From Streptomyces turgidiscabies Car8 (lineage in GTDB: Bacteria > Actinomycetota > Actinomycetes > Streptomycetales > Streptomycetaceae), in assembly GCF_000331005.1 (NCBI RefSeq), contig NZ_AEJB01000208.1, positions 1-64,000 on the forward strand: a stretch of DNA of 64,000 bases, in the 5' to 3' direction. The notes under the pieces are model-generated. The model ran no database searches and was not told the origin of the DNA. It saw only the letters and a list, made by a program, of their open reading frames with translations. The position numbers were made by a program, and so were the translations under genes. Position 1 is the stretch's first letter. Each line of letters begins with the position of its first letter. Positions 16,486 to 25,136 of the stretch are shown here, one piece after another.

Positions 16486-17622
16486 ATGACGCAGCCGGAG
16501 ATGCTGACCATCGGGGCGTTCGCCAGGGCGTGTCGGCTCTCGCCGAAGGCACTGCGGCTCTACGACGAACTGGACCTGCTCCGCCCTGCCCGCGTCGACC
16601 CCGACACCGGCTACCGCTACTACGCGGTGGCGCAGCTGGAGCAGGCCCGGCTGGTGGCCTGGCTGCGTCGGCTGGGGATGCCGCTGGCCCGTATCCGGCA
16701 GGTCGGGGCCATGGAGCCACCGGCCGCCGCCCAGGAGATCCGCGCTTTCTGGGCACAGGTCGAGGCCGACACCGCCGCCCGGCGCGATCTCGCCACGTTC
16801 CTCGTCGATCACCTCTCGACACCGCCGAGGAAGGACACCGAACTGATGACAAGCAGCAGTCCGCTCGAACTCCGTTACGCCGCCCGCACCGACATCGGTC
16901 TGGTCCGCGCAGCCAACCAGGACACGGCGTACGCCGGTTCACGCGTCCTGGCCGTCGCCGACGGCTTCGGCCCCGAGGGCGCACCGGCCAGTGCCGCCGC
17001 CGTCGAGGCCCTGAAGTTCCTGGACGCCGAACCGCTCACCGCCGGCAACGTCCTGAACCTCCTGGAGGACGCGGTCCAGGGCGCCAACCAGGCGGTCCGG
17101 GACATCGCCGGGACCAGGCACGAGAAGACAGGGGACGAGAAGACCGACGACGTCGGTACCACCCTCACCGCGATGGTGTGGACCGGGTCGCGCCTCGCCC
17201 TCGTACACATCGGAGACAGCCGCGCGTATCTCCTGCGTGACGGCGAACTCTTCCTGATCACCCACGACCACACCCTGGTCCAGTCGATGATCGACGAGGG
17301 CCGGCTCACCCCCGAGGAGGCCGCGACCCACCCCCAACGCACCCTGCTCCGCAAGGCGTTGCCGAACGCCCCGGCCCCGGCCTCCCCCGACCTGCGCCTG
17401 CACGACGCCCGGCCCGGCGACCGGTACCTCCTCTGCTCCGACGGCCTGACCAGGGCCGTACCGGAGGAGACGATTCAGTGTCTCCTCGCCACGATCCCCG
17501 ACCCGGACGCGACGACGGCCGCGCTCATCGAGGCGGCGAACGCCAACGGGGGCCCGGACAACGTGAGTTGTGTGGTGGCGGACGTGGTGCACGGGGACCG
17601 AGGCCGGATTCGGATGCGGTAG
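16486..17622 (+). CDS. MerR regulator fused to PP2C-type Ser/Thr phosphatase
   Basis: A 378-residue fusion. Residues 5-75 are a MerR winged helix (LTIGAFARACRLSPKALRLYDELDLL, DTGYRYYAVAQLEQARLVAWLRRLGMPL), then a short coiled dimerisation helix to about 115. Residues 128-375 are a complete PP2C domain: RTDIGLVRAANQDTAYAG, LAVADGFG, VGTTLTAM, LVHIGDSRAYLLRDGE, LICSD-like YLLCSDGLTRAV and NGGPDNVSCVVADV. The metal-binding aspartates of the domain are all present, so phosphatase activity is likely. The ATG at 16486 follows AGGAAAGGGGAG. The gene probably activates its own promoter (MerR dyad upstream) and couples gene control to Ser/Thr dephosphorylation. Signal and substrate are unknown. Confidence 0.88.
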   Translation: MTQPEMLTIGAFARACRLSPKALRLYDELDLLRPARVDPDTGYRYYAVAQLEQARLVAWLRRLGMPLARIRQVGAMEPPAAAQEIRAFWAQVEADTAARRDLATFLVDHLSTPPRKDTELMTSSSPLELRYAARTDIGLVRAANQDTAYAGSRVLAVADGFGPEGAPASAAAVEALKFLDAEPLTAGNVLNLLEDAVQGANQAVRDIAGTRHEKTGDEKTDDVGTTLTAMVWTGSRLALVHIGDSRAYLLRDGELFLITHDHTLVQSMIDEGRLTPEEAATHPQRTLLRKALPNAPAPASPDLRLHDARPGDRYLLCSDGLTRAVPEETIQCLLATIPDPDATTAALIEAANANGGPDNVSCVVADVVHGDRGRIRMR

Positions 17623-17647
17623 GCGCTGGAAGCGAGTAGCCGGGCTG

Positions 17648-18439
17648 TCAGCTGTCGATGGGGTCGGGCCGGGCGTTCTCCCACTGGGTGAGGAGGCGGC
17701 GCGTGGAGGCGGTGATCGGATTGTTCGGGCCGAGGGCGCGTTCCATCCCCTCGACGACGCCGGTCATGTCGTCCACGGCCGCGCTCTTTCCCTCACCAGT
17801 GCCGTAGTAGTGCAGGATCACCAGTGAACTGCGAGCAATCAGCGTGACGTGGTGGTCGGGGCCCAGGTGTTCCGTGCCCATGGCGACGACGTGCTGGTAG
17901 GCGGCTTCGGCCTTGTCGGTCTCACCGTCCTCCTTGAGCCATTCGGCCATGCAGGACCAGGCGGCCAGCGTGTCCTGGTGGGCAGGCCCGAGGACCGGGT
18001 CGATCTCGCCGATCAGTTCCTCCATCGCCTCGACGCGACGAGGTAGTTGACCTGTCTCTCCCCGTAGCTGCAATCGCAGCAGGCGGGCCGACAAGGTCTC
18101 GGGGTGGTCCGGTCCCAGGACACGGATCAGGTCCGGTATGACGGCATCGATCCGGGCCAGCCCCATGTCGGCACGGCCCTGCTGCAGGCTTACCGCCGCC
18201 CAGAGAGCGCGAGCGTGCAGAACAACGGGATCGTCACCGCCCAGACGCCACTGCGCCACCGCCACGGAGAACGGAAGCTCGCTGCGCGCGATCCGCACGA
18301 GCACGATGATCGCGACCAGCGACACGAGGAGGTGAACCCAGAGAATCCCACCGATCGGCACGAACATCCCGCCCACAACGGCGAGTACCAGGCCGACCAG
18401 AGGCCAGCGCCATGCCTTCGAGACACGCTGACGTCGCAT
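17648..18439 (-). CDS. Membrane-anchored TPR protein
   Basis: A 263-residue protein. A basic N terminus is followed by two hydrophobic segments (about residues 12-32 and 33-51). The soluble part then holds TPR-type helical repeats of the kind found in actinobacterial NB-ARC/TPR proteins (RVLGPDHPETLSARLLRL, PVLGPAHQDTLAAWSCMAEW, EHLGPDHHVTLIARSSLVIL, RALGPNNPITASTRRLL). The 'LGPDHPxT' signature recurs about every 40 residues. It shares this repeat type with FxsT elsewhere in the window but has no ATPase domain. The ATG at 18439 begins the membrane region. It is a probable protein-binding scaffold at the membrane; function unknown. Confidence 0.72.
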   Translation of the reverse strand: MRRQRVSKAWRWPLVGLVLAVVGGMFVPIGGILWVHLLVSLVAIIVLVRIARSELPFSVAVAQWRLGGDDPVVLHARALWAAVSLQQGRADMGLARIDAVIPDLIRVLGPDHPETLSARLLRLQLRGETGQLPRRVEAMEELIGEIDPVLGPAHQDTLAAWSCMAEWLKEDGETDKAEAAYQHVVAMGTEHLGPDHHVTLIARSSLVILHYYGTGEGKSAAVDDMTGVVEGMERALGPNNPITASTRRLLTQWENARPDPIDS

Positions 18440-18671
18440 CGCGAAATCATCGCGTCCACGACAACCAAATGGGAAGCACACAGACGTGAGAAGTTCCGAC
18501 GGGCACGGACGCGGAAAATCGCCACCGCGCGGACGGAGCGGACAAGGCGGCCCGATTGACGCAGGGACTCATGGCGACTCTCGGCGTGCGCGTCCTCCGT
18601 CGGCATCATGGGGGAGCTGATTTCCGTCGGCGGTGCCGTTTCCGGCGCAGGGGGAGATCGGAGCGATCGCA

Positions 18672-18797
18672 ATGGTGGCGGCACAGGATGTCGACCGCGA
18701 GCGTTTCTTCCGGCAGCTGATGGTGTACGGAGGAGTCGTGGTGGCCGTGGTTCCCGCGGTGGTGTGGCTGGTGCTGGTGGTCCCCGACTGGGGGTGA
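18672..18797 (+). CDS. Small single-TM membrane protein (41 aa)
   Basis: An open frame of 41 residues running from ATG 18672 to TGA 18795-18797. The N-terminal 20 residues are charged and soluble (MVAAQDVDRERFFRQLMVYG). The rest is one transmembrane segment of Val/Ala/Trp/Leu ending in PDWG. A GGAG lies about 8 nt upstream. It is followed 55 nt later by matB on the same strand and may be co-transcribed with it. Small membrane proteins like this are common in Streptomyces but no function can be assigned. Confidence 0.5.
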   Translation: MVAAQDVDRERFFRQLMVYGGVVVAVVPAVVWLVLVVPDWG

Positions 18798-18852
18798 CCT
18801 CGGGTGTCGCCGCGCATGTACAACCGACGTGACGAGTTAAGGAGTACGACGC

Positions 18853-20364
18853 GTGTCCTCTCTCTTCCCCGGGCTGACCGGCGACCCGACCGGCGCCCTG
18901 AGCGGGCGGCCCGCCCTGCGTTTTGGCGAGCGCTCGCTGACGTACGCCGAACTCGCCGCCACGGCCGGAGCCCTCGCCGACCGGATTTCCGGGGCCGGCG
19001 GCCGGGTCGCGGTCTGGGCGACGCCGACGCTGGAGACGGCCGTCGGTGTCGTCGCCGCCCTGCTGGCCGGGGTCCCGGCGGTGCCGCTCAACCCGAAGTC
19101 GGGCGAGAGCGAGCTGGGCCACATCCTGAAGGACAGCTCACCCACTCTCGTACTCACCGCCCCCGGCGACCAACTCCCCGCTGCCTTCGGCTCGTTGGAG
19201 CGCATCGAGGTCGCGGTGGACGGCGCGGCCAGCCTCCCTTCGGGAGCCCCCGGGACAGCGTACGACCTCTCCCCCGAATCCCCCGCCCTGATCGTCTACA
19301 CGTCCGGCACCACCGGCCCGCCCAAGGGCGCCGTCATCCCGCGCCGGGCCGTCGCCACCACCCTGGACGCGCTCGCCGACGCCTGGCAGTGGACCGACGA
19401 GGACGTCCTCGTGCACGCGCTTCCGCTCTTTCATGTGCACGGTCTGATTCTCGGCATCCTCGGCCCGCTGCGGCGCGGCGGCTCGGTACGGCACCTCGGG
19501 CGGTTCGCGACGGAGGGCGTCACCCGTGAGCTCAACGACGGGGCGACGATGCTGTTCGGCGTCCCGACGATGTACCACCGGATCGCGGAGGCGCTCCCCG
19601 ACGACCCGGAACTCGCCGGGGCGCTCGGCCGGGCCCGTCTGCTCGTGTCCGGTTCCGCCGCGCTGCCCGTGCACGACCACGAGCGGATCGCGACGGCGAC
19701 CGGCCGCCGGGTCGTGGAGCGCTACGGCATGACCGAGACGCTGATGCTGTGCTCGTCCCGGTGGACACCCCCGGACCCCCGGCCAAGCGTCCGCGCGGAC
19801 GGGGAGCCGCGCGCGGGCACGGTCGGCGTACCGCTGCCGGGCGTCGAGCTGCGGCTCGTCGAGGAGGACGGGGCGCCCATCACGGCGTACGACGGCGAGA
19901 GCGTGGGTGAGATCCAGGTGCGCGGGCCGAACCTGTTCACCGAGTACCTGAACCGGCCCGACGCCACCGCCGCCGCCTTCACCGCCGACGGCTGGTTCCG
20001 CACCGGCGACATGGCGGTACGCGATCCCGACGGCTACGTCCGTATCGTCGGGCGCAAGGCCACCGACCTGATCAAGAGCGGCGGCTACAAGATCGGGGCG
20101 GGCGAGATCGAGAACGCTCTGCTGGAACACGCGGGCGTACGCGAGGCCGCCGTCACCGGGGAGCCCGACGCCGACCTGGGCGAGCGGATCGTCGCCTGGA
20201 TCGTCCCCGCCGATCCCCAGTCCCCGCCGGACGCCGACGAGTTGGCCAACCACGTCGCGGCCCGTCTCGCCCCGCACAAACGCCCCCGGGTCGTGCGCTA
20301 TCTGGACGCCCTCCCACGCAACGACATGGGGAAGATCATGAAGCGGGCGCTGCCCAGTGACTGA
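18853..20364 (+). CDS. matB: Malonyl-CoA synthetase (acyl-CoA ligase)
   Basis: A 503-residue ANL-superfamily enzyme that adenylates malonate (and often methylmalonate) and transfers it to CoA. Motifs present: P-loop VYTSGTTGPPKGAV, FHVHGLILGILGPL, the A5 box ERYGMTETLM, the hinge aspartate region WFRTGDMAV and YVRIVGRKATDLIKSGGYKIGAGEIE, and the catalytic lysine in RNDMGKIMKRAL. The sequence closely matches my memory of Streptomyces MatB. A roughly 12-residue segment (L299-P311, containing CSSRWTPPDPRP) after the A5 box is not in the version I recall. GTG 18853 follows AAGGAGT. Its stop overlaps the start of a carboxyltransferase gene, so both would feed malonyl-CoA supply. Confidence 0.88.
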   Translation: MSSLFPGLTGDPTGALSGRPALRFGERSLTYAELAATAGALADRISGAGGRVAVWATPTLETAVGVVAALLAGVPAVPLNPKSGESELGHILKDSSPTLVLTAPGDQLPAAFGSLERIEVAVDGAASLPSGAPGTAYDLSPESPALIVYTSGTTGPPKGAVIPRRAVATTLDALADAWQWTDEDVLVHALPLFHVHGLILGILGPLRRGGSVRHLGRFATEGVTRELNDGATMLFGVPTMYHRIAEALPDDPELAGALGRARLLVSGSAALPVHDHERIATATGRRVVERYGMTETLMLCSSRWTPPDPRPSVRADGEPRAGTVGVPLPGVELRLVEEDGAPITAYDGESVGEIQVRGPNLFTEYLNRPDATAAAFTADGWFRTGDMAVRDPDGYVRIVGRKATDLIKSGGYKIGAGEIENALLEHAGVREAAVTGEPDADLGERIVAWIVPADPQSPPDADELANHVAARLAPHKRPRVVRYLDALPRNDMGKIMKRALPSD

Positions 20365-21754
20365 CCGCACCCCCGGACGCCTCTCGGCCCGCGAGATCAT
20401 CGCCCTGCTCTCAGACAGCGCGAGTGACGGTTTCGTCGAACTCACCTATTCCAAGAGGGAGTTCAAGCCCGACGGCCCCCTCGCCTGGCAGGGTTACGAC
20501 ACCTCGCGCGCCCGCGCCGCCGACCGTACCGGCGAGGAGGAGTCCGTCGTCTGCGGCACCGCCCGTATCGGGGGCACCCCGGCCGTACTGATCGCCTTCG
20601 AGTTCGGCTTCCTCGGCGGCTCGCTCGGCGAACGCACCGGAGACCGCCTGGAGTTGGCGTACGAGCACGCCCGCGCCCACCGCCTGCCCGTCGTCCCGCT
20701 CGTCGCGACGGGCGGCAGCCGGATGCAGGAGGGCATGCTCGCGCTGACCCAGCTCCAGCGTGTGGCCCGGCAGTCGGCGCTGACCCGTGAGGCGGGCCTG
20801 CCGCAGATCGCGGTGCTCCGGGATCCGACGACCGGCGGCGGCTGGGCGACCCTGGGCGCGGGCGCCGACGTCGTACTGGCGCTGCCCGGTGCCCAGGTGG
20901 GCTTCGCGGGCTCCCGGGTCCGGCCGGCCGACGCGGACCCGGCGGCGTACACGGCCGAGGCTCAGGTGGCGGCGGGCGCGGCCGACGCGGTCGTACGTCC
21001 GGAGGCGCTCCGGGAGACCCTGGCCCTGTGGCTGCGCCTGCTGAGCGGCCGTACCGAGGAGACCGGGTCGACGGAGGCCGCCCCGCCACCCCCACCCCTC
21101 GGTACGGCGTCCCTCCCCACCACCGGCTGGGACGCCGTCGAGCGCGCCCGCTCCCCTCGGCGTCCGCGCGCCGACGCCTATCTGGACGCGTACTTCACGC
21201 GGCGTGCCGCGATCAGCGGTGACCGCTGCGGGGGCACCGACGCCGGGATGGTGTGCGGGTTCGGCGAGCGTGCGGAGGACGGGCGGACCGTCGCGTACGC
21301 CGCGCAGCTCGGGACGGCCACCCGCCCCGCCGGCTATCGCACCGCCGCCCGGCTGATCCGCCTCGCGGACCGGCTCGGCGTGCCGGTGCTGACCCTGGTG
21401 GACACCCCGGGCGCCGCCAACGACGCCGACGCCGAGCGCCAGGGCGCGGGCGCCGCGATCGCGGACCTCTTCGGCGCGGTCGCCGCCACCCGCACGCCGG
21501 TCACCACGCTGCTCATCGGCGAGGGCGGCTCGGGCGGCGCCCTGGCCCTGGCCGCTCCGGGCAACACCTGGGCCACGCCGGACAGCTACTTCTCCGTCAT
21601 CGCGCCGGAGCCGGCGGCGGCCATCCTCAAGCGCCCGGAGGGGGAGGTGGAGGCGACGGCGGACCAGCTACGGATCCGGCCGCAGGACCTGGTGGAGCTG
21701 GGCGTCGTCCGGGGCATCGTGGGCCGCCCGGAACCCGGCCCTGACATTCCGTGA
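20357..21754 (+). CDS. Acyl-CoA carboxylase carboxyltransferase, fused beta/alpha-type
   Basis: A 465-residue protein with two crotonase-like carboxyltransferase halves. The N-terminal half (about 1-235) has GTARIGGTPAVLIAFEFGFLGGSLGE and ATGGSRMQEGMLAL, as in AccD. The C-terminal half (about 265-465) has YRTAARLIRLADRLGVPVLTLVDTPGA, GEGGSGGALALAAPG and SVIAPEPAAAILKRP, as in AccA. There is no N-terminal zinc ribbon, unlike bacterial AccD. It would transfer carboxyl from carboxybiotin to acetyl- or another acyl-CoA; the biotin carrier and carboxylase are not nearby. GTG at 20357 overlaps the matB stop by 8 nt, indicating an operon. Confidence 0.82.
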   Translation: MTDRTPGRLSAREIIALLSDSASDGFVELTYSKREFKPDGPLAWQGYDTSRARAADRTGEEESVVCGTARIGGTPAVLIAFEFGFLGGSLGERTGDRLELAYEHARAHRLPVVPLVATGGSRMQEGMLALTQLQRVARQSALTREAGLPQIAVLRDPTTGGGWATLGAGADVVLALPGAQVGFAGSRVRPADADPAAYTAEAQVAAGAADAVVRPEALRETLALWLRLLSGRTEETGSTEAAPPPPPLGTASLPTTGWDAVERARSPRRPRADAYLDAYFTRRAAISGDRCGGTDAGMVCGFGERAEDGRTVAYAAQLGTATRPAGYRTAARLIRLADRLGVPVLTLVDTPGAANDADAERQGAGAAIADLFGAVAATRTPVTTLLIGEGGSGGALALAAPGNTWATPDSYFSVIAPEPAAAILKRPEGEVEATADQLRIRPQDLVELGVVRGIVGRPEPGPDIP

Positions 21755-21977
21755 CGCCCCACAGGCCCCCCACGCCTCGCGCAGCCTCTTCGGGACCTTC
21801 GGCCACCCCGCTCGGGACTTTGGTCAGAATTGCGACATAAAGGACAAAACACCCATACGGCGGCACCCCACCCGGCCCCCTACAACAGGCGCCCCGCTCC
21901 TCCACCCCCGCACGATGCCAGTGGAGGCCCGCCGACCGGCGCGGCCCGTTCGGTCTGCGCTCTCGGGAGGATCTGCC

Positions 21978-23015
21978 ATGACCGTCAGTCTGGAACAGAT
22001 GCGCCGCTGCCATTTCGCCGTCGACCTCGGGGCCGCGCGGACCCGCGTCTACGTGAAGGGTGAAGGGATCGTCGTCGACCAGCCGTCGGTCGCCGCCGTG
22101 AACACAAAAACCGGTGCGCTGATCGCGGTCGGGGAGTTCGCCGAGAAGATGACGGGGCGTACGCCCCACTACATCCGGGTCGTGCGGCCCGTGTCCGGCG
22201 GAACCGTCGTCGACATCGAGATGGCGCAGCGCATGCTGCGGCACCTGATCGGCGACAAGGTCCGCCGCACCCTGCGCCGCAAGCCCTTCCTGCGGGCCGC
22301 CGCCTGCTACCCGCACGACGCCGACCCGCTCGCGCAGCGCGCGGCCATCGAGACGCTCGTCGGGCTCGGCGCCCGGCGCGTCGAACTCGTCGACACACTC
22401 GTCGCCGCCGCCGTGGGCTGCGGACTGCCCGTCGAGCAGCCCGAGGCGACCATGGTCATGGTGTGCGGCGCCGCCGCCACCCAGCTCGCCGTTCTCTCCC
22501 TCGGCTCGATCGTGACCGCCGAGCGGATCCCGGTCGGGGGCGAGGCCGTCGACCACGCGATCGTGCAGCACCTGCGCCACCAGCACGAACTGATGCTGCC
22601 CAGCCAGTCCGTACGTCCGCTGCAGCTCGCCCTCTCCGGCAACGGGCTCACCGCTCACGGTCCGTCGTCCACCGAGATCCACGGACGTGACGTCGCCACC
22701 GGCCTCGCCCGCTCCGTCCAGGTCGACACCGCCGCCGTGCGCGACGCCATCCAGACGCCGCTGACCGCCGTACTCGACGGCATCGGCAAGGTGCTCCGGG
22801 ACTGCCCGCCCGATCTGGTGGCCGACCTCGCCGACCGAGGCATCATGATGGTCGGCGGCAGCGCGCTGCTCCCCGGGTTCGACCAGATGCTGCGGCAGGC
22901 CACGGGCATGCCGGTGCACATCGCCGAACGGCCGGACGTGTGCGCGGTGCAGGGCCTCGGGTACATGCTGGAGGGCCGGATCGAGCCGCTGGTACTGGAT
23001 CCGCTGGCCACCTGA
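21978..23015 (+). CDS. mbl: MreB-like actin homologue Mbl
   Basis: A 345-residue actin-fold ATPase. It shows the phosphate-1 region HFAVDLGAARTRVYVKGEG, IAVGEFAEKMTGRTPHYIRVVRPV, YPHDADPLAQRAAIE, a phosphate-2-like LVDTLVAAAVGCGLP and MVVCGAAATQLAVLSLGSI-like strand, and the adenosine motif IMMVGGSALLPGFDQML. In Streptomyces coelicolor an Mbl protein of this length acts with MreB in aerial hyphae and spore wall assembly; the neighbourhood (matB and carboxyltransferase just upstream) is the one I recall for that gene. The ATG at 21978 follows GGGAGGA. The phosphate-2 loop is less canonical than in MreB, so polymerisation-coupled ATPase activity may be reduced. Confidence 0.83.
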   Translation: MTVSLEQMRRCHFAVDLGAARTRVYVKGEGIVVDQPSVAAVNTKTGALIAVGEFAEKMTGRTPHYIRVVRPVSGGTVVDIEMAQRMLRHLIGDKVRRTLRRKPFLRAAACYPHDADPLAQRAAIETLVGLGARRVELVDTLVAAAVGCGLPVEQPEATMVMVCGAAATQLAVLSLGSIVTAERIPVGGEAVDHAIVQHLRHQHELMLPSQSVRPLQLALSGNGLTAHGPSSTEIHGRDVATGLARSVQVDTAAVRDAIQTPLTAVLDGIGKVLRDCPPDLVADLADRGIMMVGGSALLPGFDQMLRQATGMPVHIAERPDVCAVQGLGYMLEGRIEPLVLDPLAT

Positions 23016-23052
23016 GACCGCCCACCCGAACCGGCGGCCCCACCCCATCCCC

Positions 23053-24519
23053 ATGCCAGGCGACCCGCCCCCTCCTCCCTCCCTTCCTCTGCCGCCCCGG
23101 CTCGAAGCCGTACTCGGCATCGGTACCGATCTCGAACTGCGCACCACCCTCCAGCACATCGTGGACGGCGCGGCCGAGTTGACCGGTGCCCGGTACGCGG
23201 GGCTCGGGATGGCCGACCCCGGGCACGACGGTCTCCTGGAGATCCGCCGGGCCGATCTGGGGCGCGCCGAAAGGGAGGGCATCACCGTCATCGACGTACC
23301 GATCCTCGTGGAGGGCGAGGAGTTCGGGCGGCTGTACCTCGCCGAGAAACTCGACGGGACCCGATTCGGCGACGAGGAGAGGGAGTTGCTGCGGGTGCTG
23401 GCCGTGCAGGCAGGCATCGCGATCGGCAACGCCCGGCTGTACGAGGCCGCACGGCAGCGGGAGCGCTGGATCGAGGGTGCCGCCGCCGTCACCACCGCGC
23501 TGCTCACCGGTGGGGCCGCCGACGACGCGCTGATGATCGTCGCGGACCGCGCCCGGCTTCTCGCCGACGCCGCCGCGGGCGTCATCCTGCAGCCGACGGA
23601 CGCCGGCGGTATGGAGATCGTGACCGCCTCCACGCTCGACGAACCCGGTGACATCGTCGGGACGGTCATCGCCCCGGGAAGCCCGGTTCTCGTTCAACTC
23701 CTCGGCGGGGAGCCGGTGTTCGTCGACGACTCGGCGACCGACCCGCGGATGACGACCCCTGTACGGCACCGGTTCGGGCCCAGCATGCTGCTGCCGTTGC
23801 AGGCCGAGGGGCGGCTGATCGGCACGCTCGCGCTGCCGCGCCGACGCGGCGACCGCCCGTACACCGGCACGGAACGGCTCCTCGCGACGCAGTTCGCCTC
23901 GCAGGCCGCCCTCGCGCTCGTCCTCGCCGACGCCCGGCGCCGCCGCGCCCGCCTCGCGGTGTACGAGGACCGCGACCGGATCGCCCGTGACCTGCACGAT
24001 CTCGTCGTCCAACGACTGTTCGCCACCGGCATGATGCTGGAATCCACCCAGCGCCGGGCCGGGGACGACGACAGCGTGCGCGAGCTCCTCGGGCACGCCG
24101 TCGACGAACTCCAGGCCACCGTCCAGGAGGTCCGGACGACCATCTTCGCCCTCCAGCAGCCTCCGGCCGACGCACCGACAGGCCTGCGCGGCAAGGTCCT
24201 GCGGGAGACGGCCGGTGCGACCGCGGTGCTCGGCCGCCGGCCCTCCGTCCGCTTCACCGGGCCCGTCGAGCACCGTGTCCCCTCCCCCGTCGCCGCCCGG
24301 CTCCTCACCGCCCTGCGCCGCAACCTCGCCACCGCCGTACGCCGTCCCGGTGTCACGCGCGTCGAGGTCACGGTCGACGCGACGGCGGTCCTGCCGGACG
24401 GCCGGGACGCCGTACGGCTGACCGTGTACGCCGATGGCGACAGTGGTGATGACACAACGGGCGCAGGCCCGGGTACGACGGTCATCTGGCAGGCCCCGCT
24501 GGGACACGGCACCCTGTAG
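23053..24519 (+). CDS. Two-GAF histidine kinase with decayed ATPase domain
   Basis: A 488-residue soluble protein. Two GAF domains (about 18-135 and 145-295) precede a HisKA_3 dimerisation/phosphoacceptor helix DRDRIARDLHDLVVQRLFATGM (H315). This order is that of DosS/NarL-type kinases. The C-terminal HATPase region is abnormal. Where an N-box should read R-E-A-L-S-N-x2-R-H-A there is TALRRNLATAVRRPG, and the G1/G2 boxes are reduced to ADGDSGDDTTGAGPGTT. ATP binding is therefore doubtful. No response regulator lies adjacent. The ATG at 23053 has no clear ribosome binding site. It may be a ligand-sensing scaffold or pseudokinase, or a phosphoacceptor served by another kinase. Confidence 0.8.
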   Translation: MPGDPPPPPSLPLPPRLEAVLGIGTDLELRTTLQHIVDGAAELTGARYAGLGMADPGHDGLLEIRRADLGRAEREGITVIDVPILVEGEEFGRLYLAEKLDGTRFGDEERELLRVLAVQAGIAIGNARLYEAARQRERWIEGAAAVTTALLTGGAADDALMIVADRARLLADAAAGVILQPTDAGGMEIVTASTLDEPGDIVGTVIAPGSPVLVQLLGGEPVFVDDSATDPRMTTPVRHRFGPSMLLPLQAEGRLIGTLALPRRRGDRPYTGTERLLATQFASQAALALVLADARRRRARLAVYEDRDRIARDLHDLVVQRLFATGMMLESTQRRAGDDDSVRELLGHAVDELQATVQEVRTTIFALQQPPADAPTGLRGKVLRETAGATAVLGRRPSVRFTGPVEHRVPSPVAARLLTALRRNLATAVRRPGVTRVEVTVDATAVLPDGRDAVRLTVYADGDSGDDTTGAGPGTTVIWQAPLGHGTL

Positions 24520-24554
24520 AGAGGTCACGGACCGTGGACGGCGGAGGGCAGCCA

Positions 24555-25127
24555 GTGACTGACATCGGCACGCGTAACGGCACGTTCGCCGGCACCCGCG
24601 TCGGCACGTTCATGGACACCGGCACGGGCACGCACATCGGGGCACGCGTCCGTACACGCATCGGGGTGACCGGGCACCGATCGATCCCCGCCGCCGTTCT
24701 GCCGTCGGTCCGCACGGGCATCCGCCGGCAGTTGCGGGGCGACGAGGAACTGGAGGCACTGAGCTGCCTCGCGGCCGGGGCCGACCAGTTGTTCGCCGAC
24801 ATGGCCCTGGACCGGGGCATACCCGTCACCGCCGTGATTCCCGGCATGGACTACGAGACCCACCTCGGCGACGCCGACACCCGTGCCGCGTACCGCCGTC
24901 TCCTCGACTCCTGCCGTACCCGCGTGAATCTGCCCGAGGAGGCGACACACGAAGAGGCCTACTTCGCGGCCGGCCGCTGGATCGTCGACCACGCCGACCG
25001 CCTGGTCGCGGTGTGGGACGGCCGGCCCGCCCGAGGGCTCGGCGGCACCGGGGACGTGGTGGCGTACGCCCGCCGAACAGGCGTTCCGGTGACGGTGCTG
25101 TGGCGACCGGGGGTGCTGCGCGGCTGA
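24555..25127 (+). CDS. SLOG-type nucleotide/ligand-sensing protein
   Basis: A 190-residue protein. After a Gly/Thr-rich N terminus (first 33 residues, built of GT, GTR and GTF steps) comes a Rossmannoid domain. It opens with RIGVTGHRSI and continues with LSCLAAGADQLFADMALDRGIPVTAVIPG, then AYFAAGRWIVDHADRLVAVWDG, GGTGDVVAYARRTGVPVTVLW. The GHR loop, the A-x-G-A-D helix start and the DxLVAVWDG...GGT end are the features of SLOG (SMODS/LOG/DprA-like) domains, which bind nucleotide-derived ligands. GTG 24555 is chosen because GGAGGG lies 6 nt upstream; GTG 24534 is possible. It converges with the SLATT gene; SLOG and SLATT are known partners in conflict systems. Confidence 0.72.
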   Translation: MTDIGTRNGTFAGTRVGTFMDTGTGTHIGARVRTRIGVTGHRSIPAAVLPSVRTGIRRQLRGDEELEALSCLAAGADQLFADMALDRGIPVTAVIPGMDYETHLGDADTRAAYRRLLDSCRTRVNLPEEATHEEAYFAAGRWIVDHADRLVAVWDGRPARGLGGTGDVVAYARRTGVPVTVLWRPGVLRG

Positions 25128-25136
25128 GTCGGGGGG

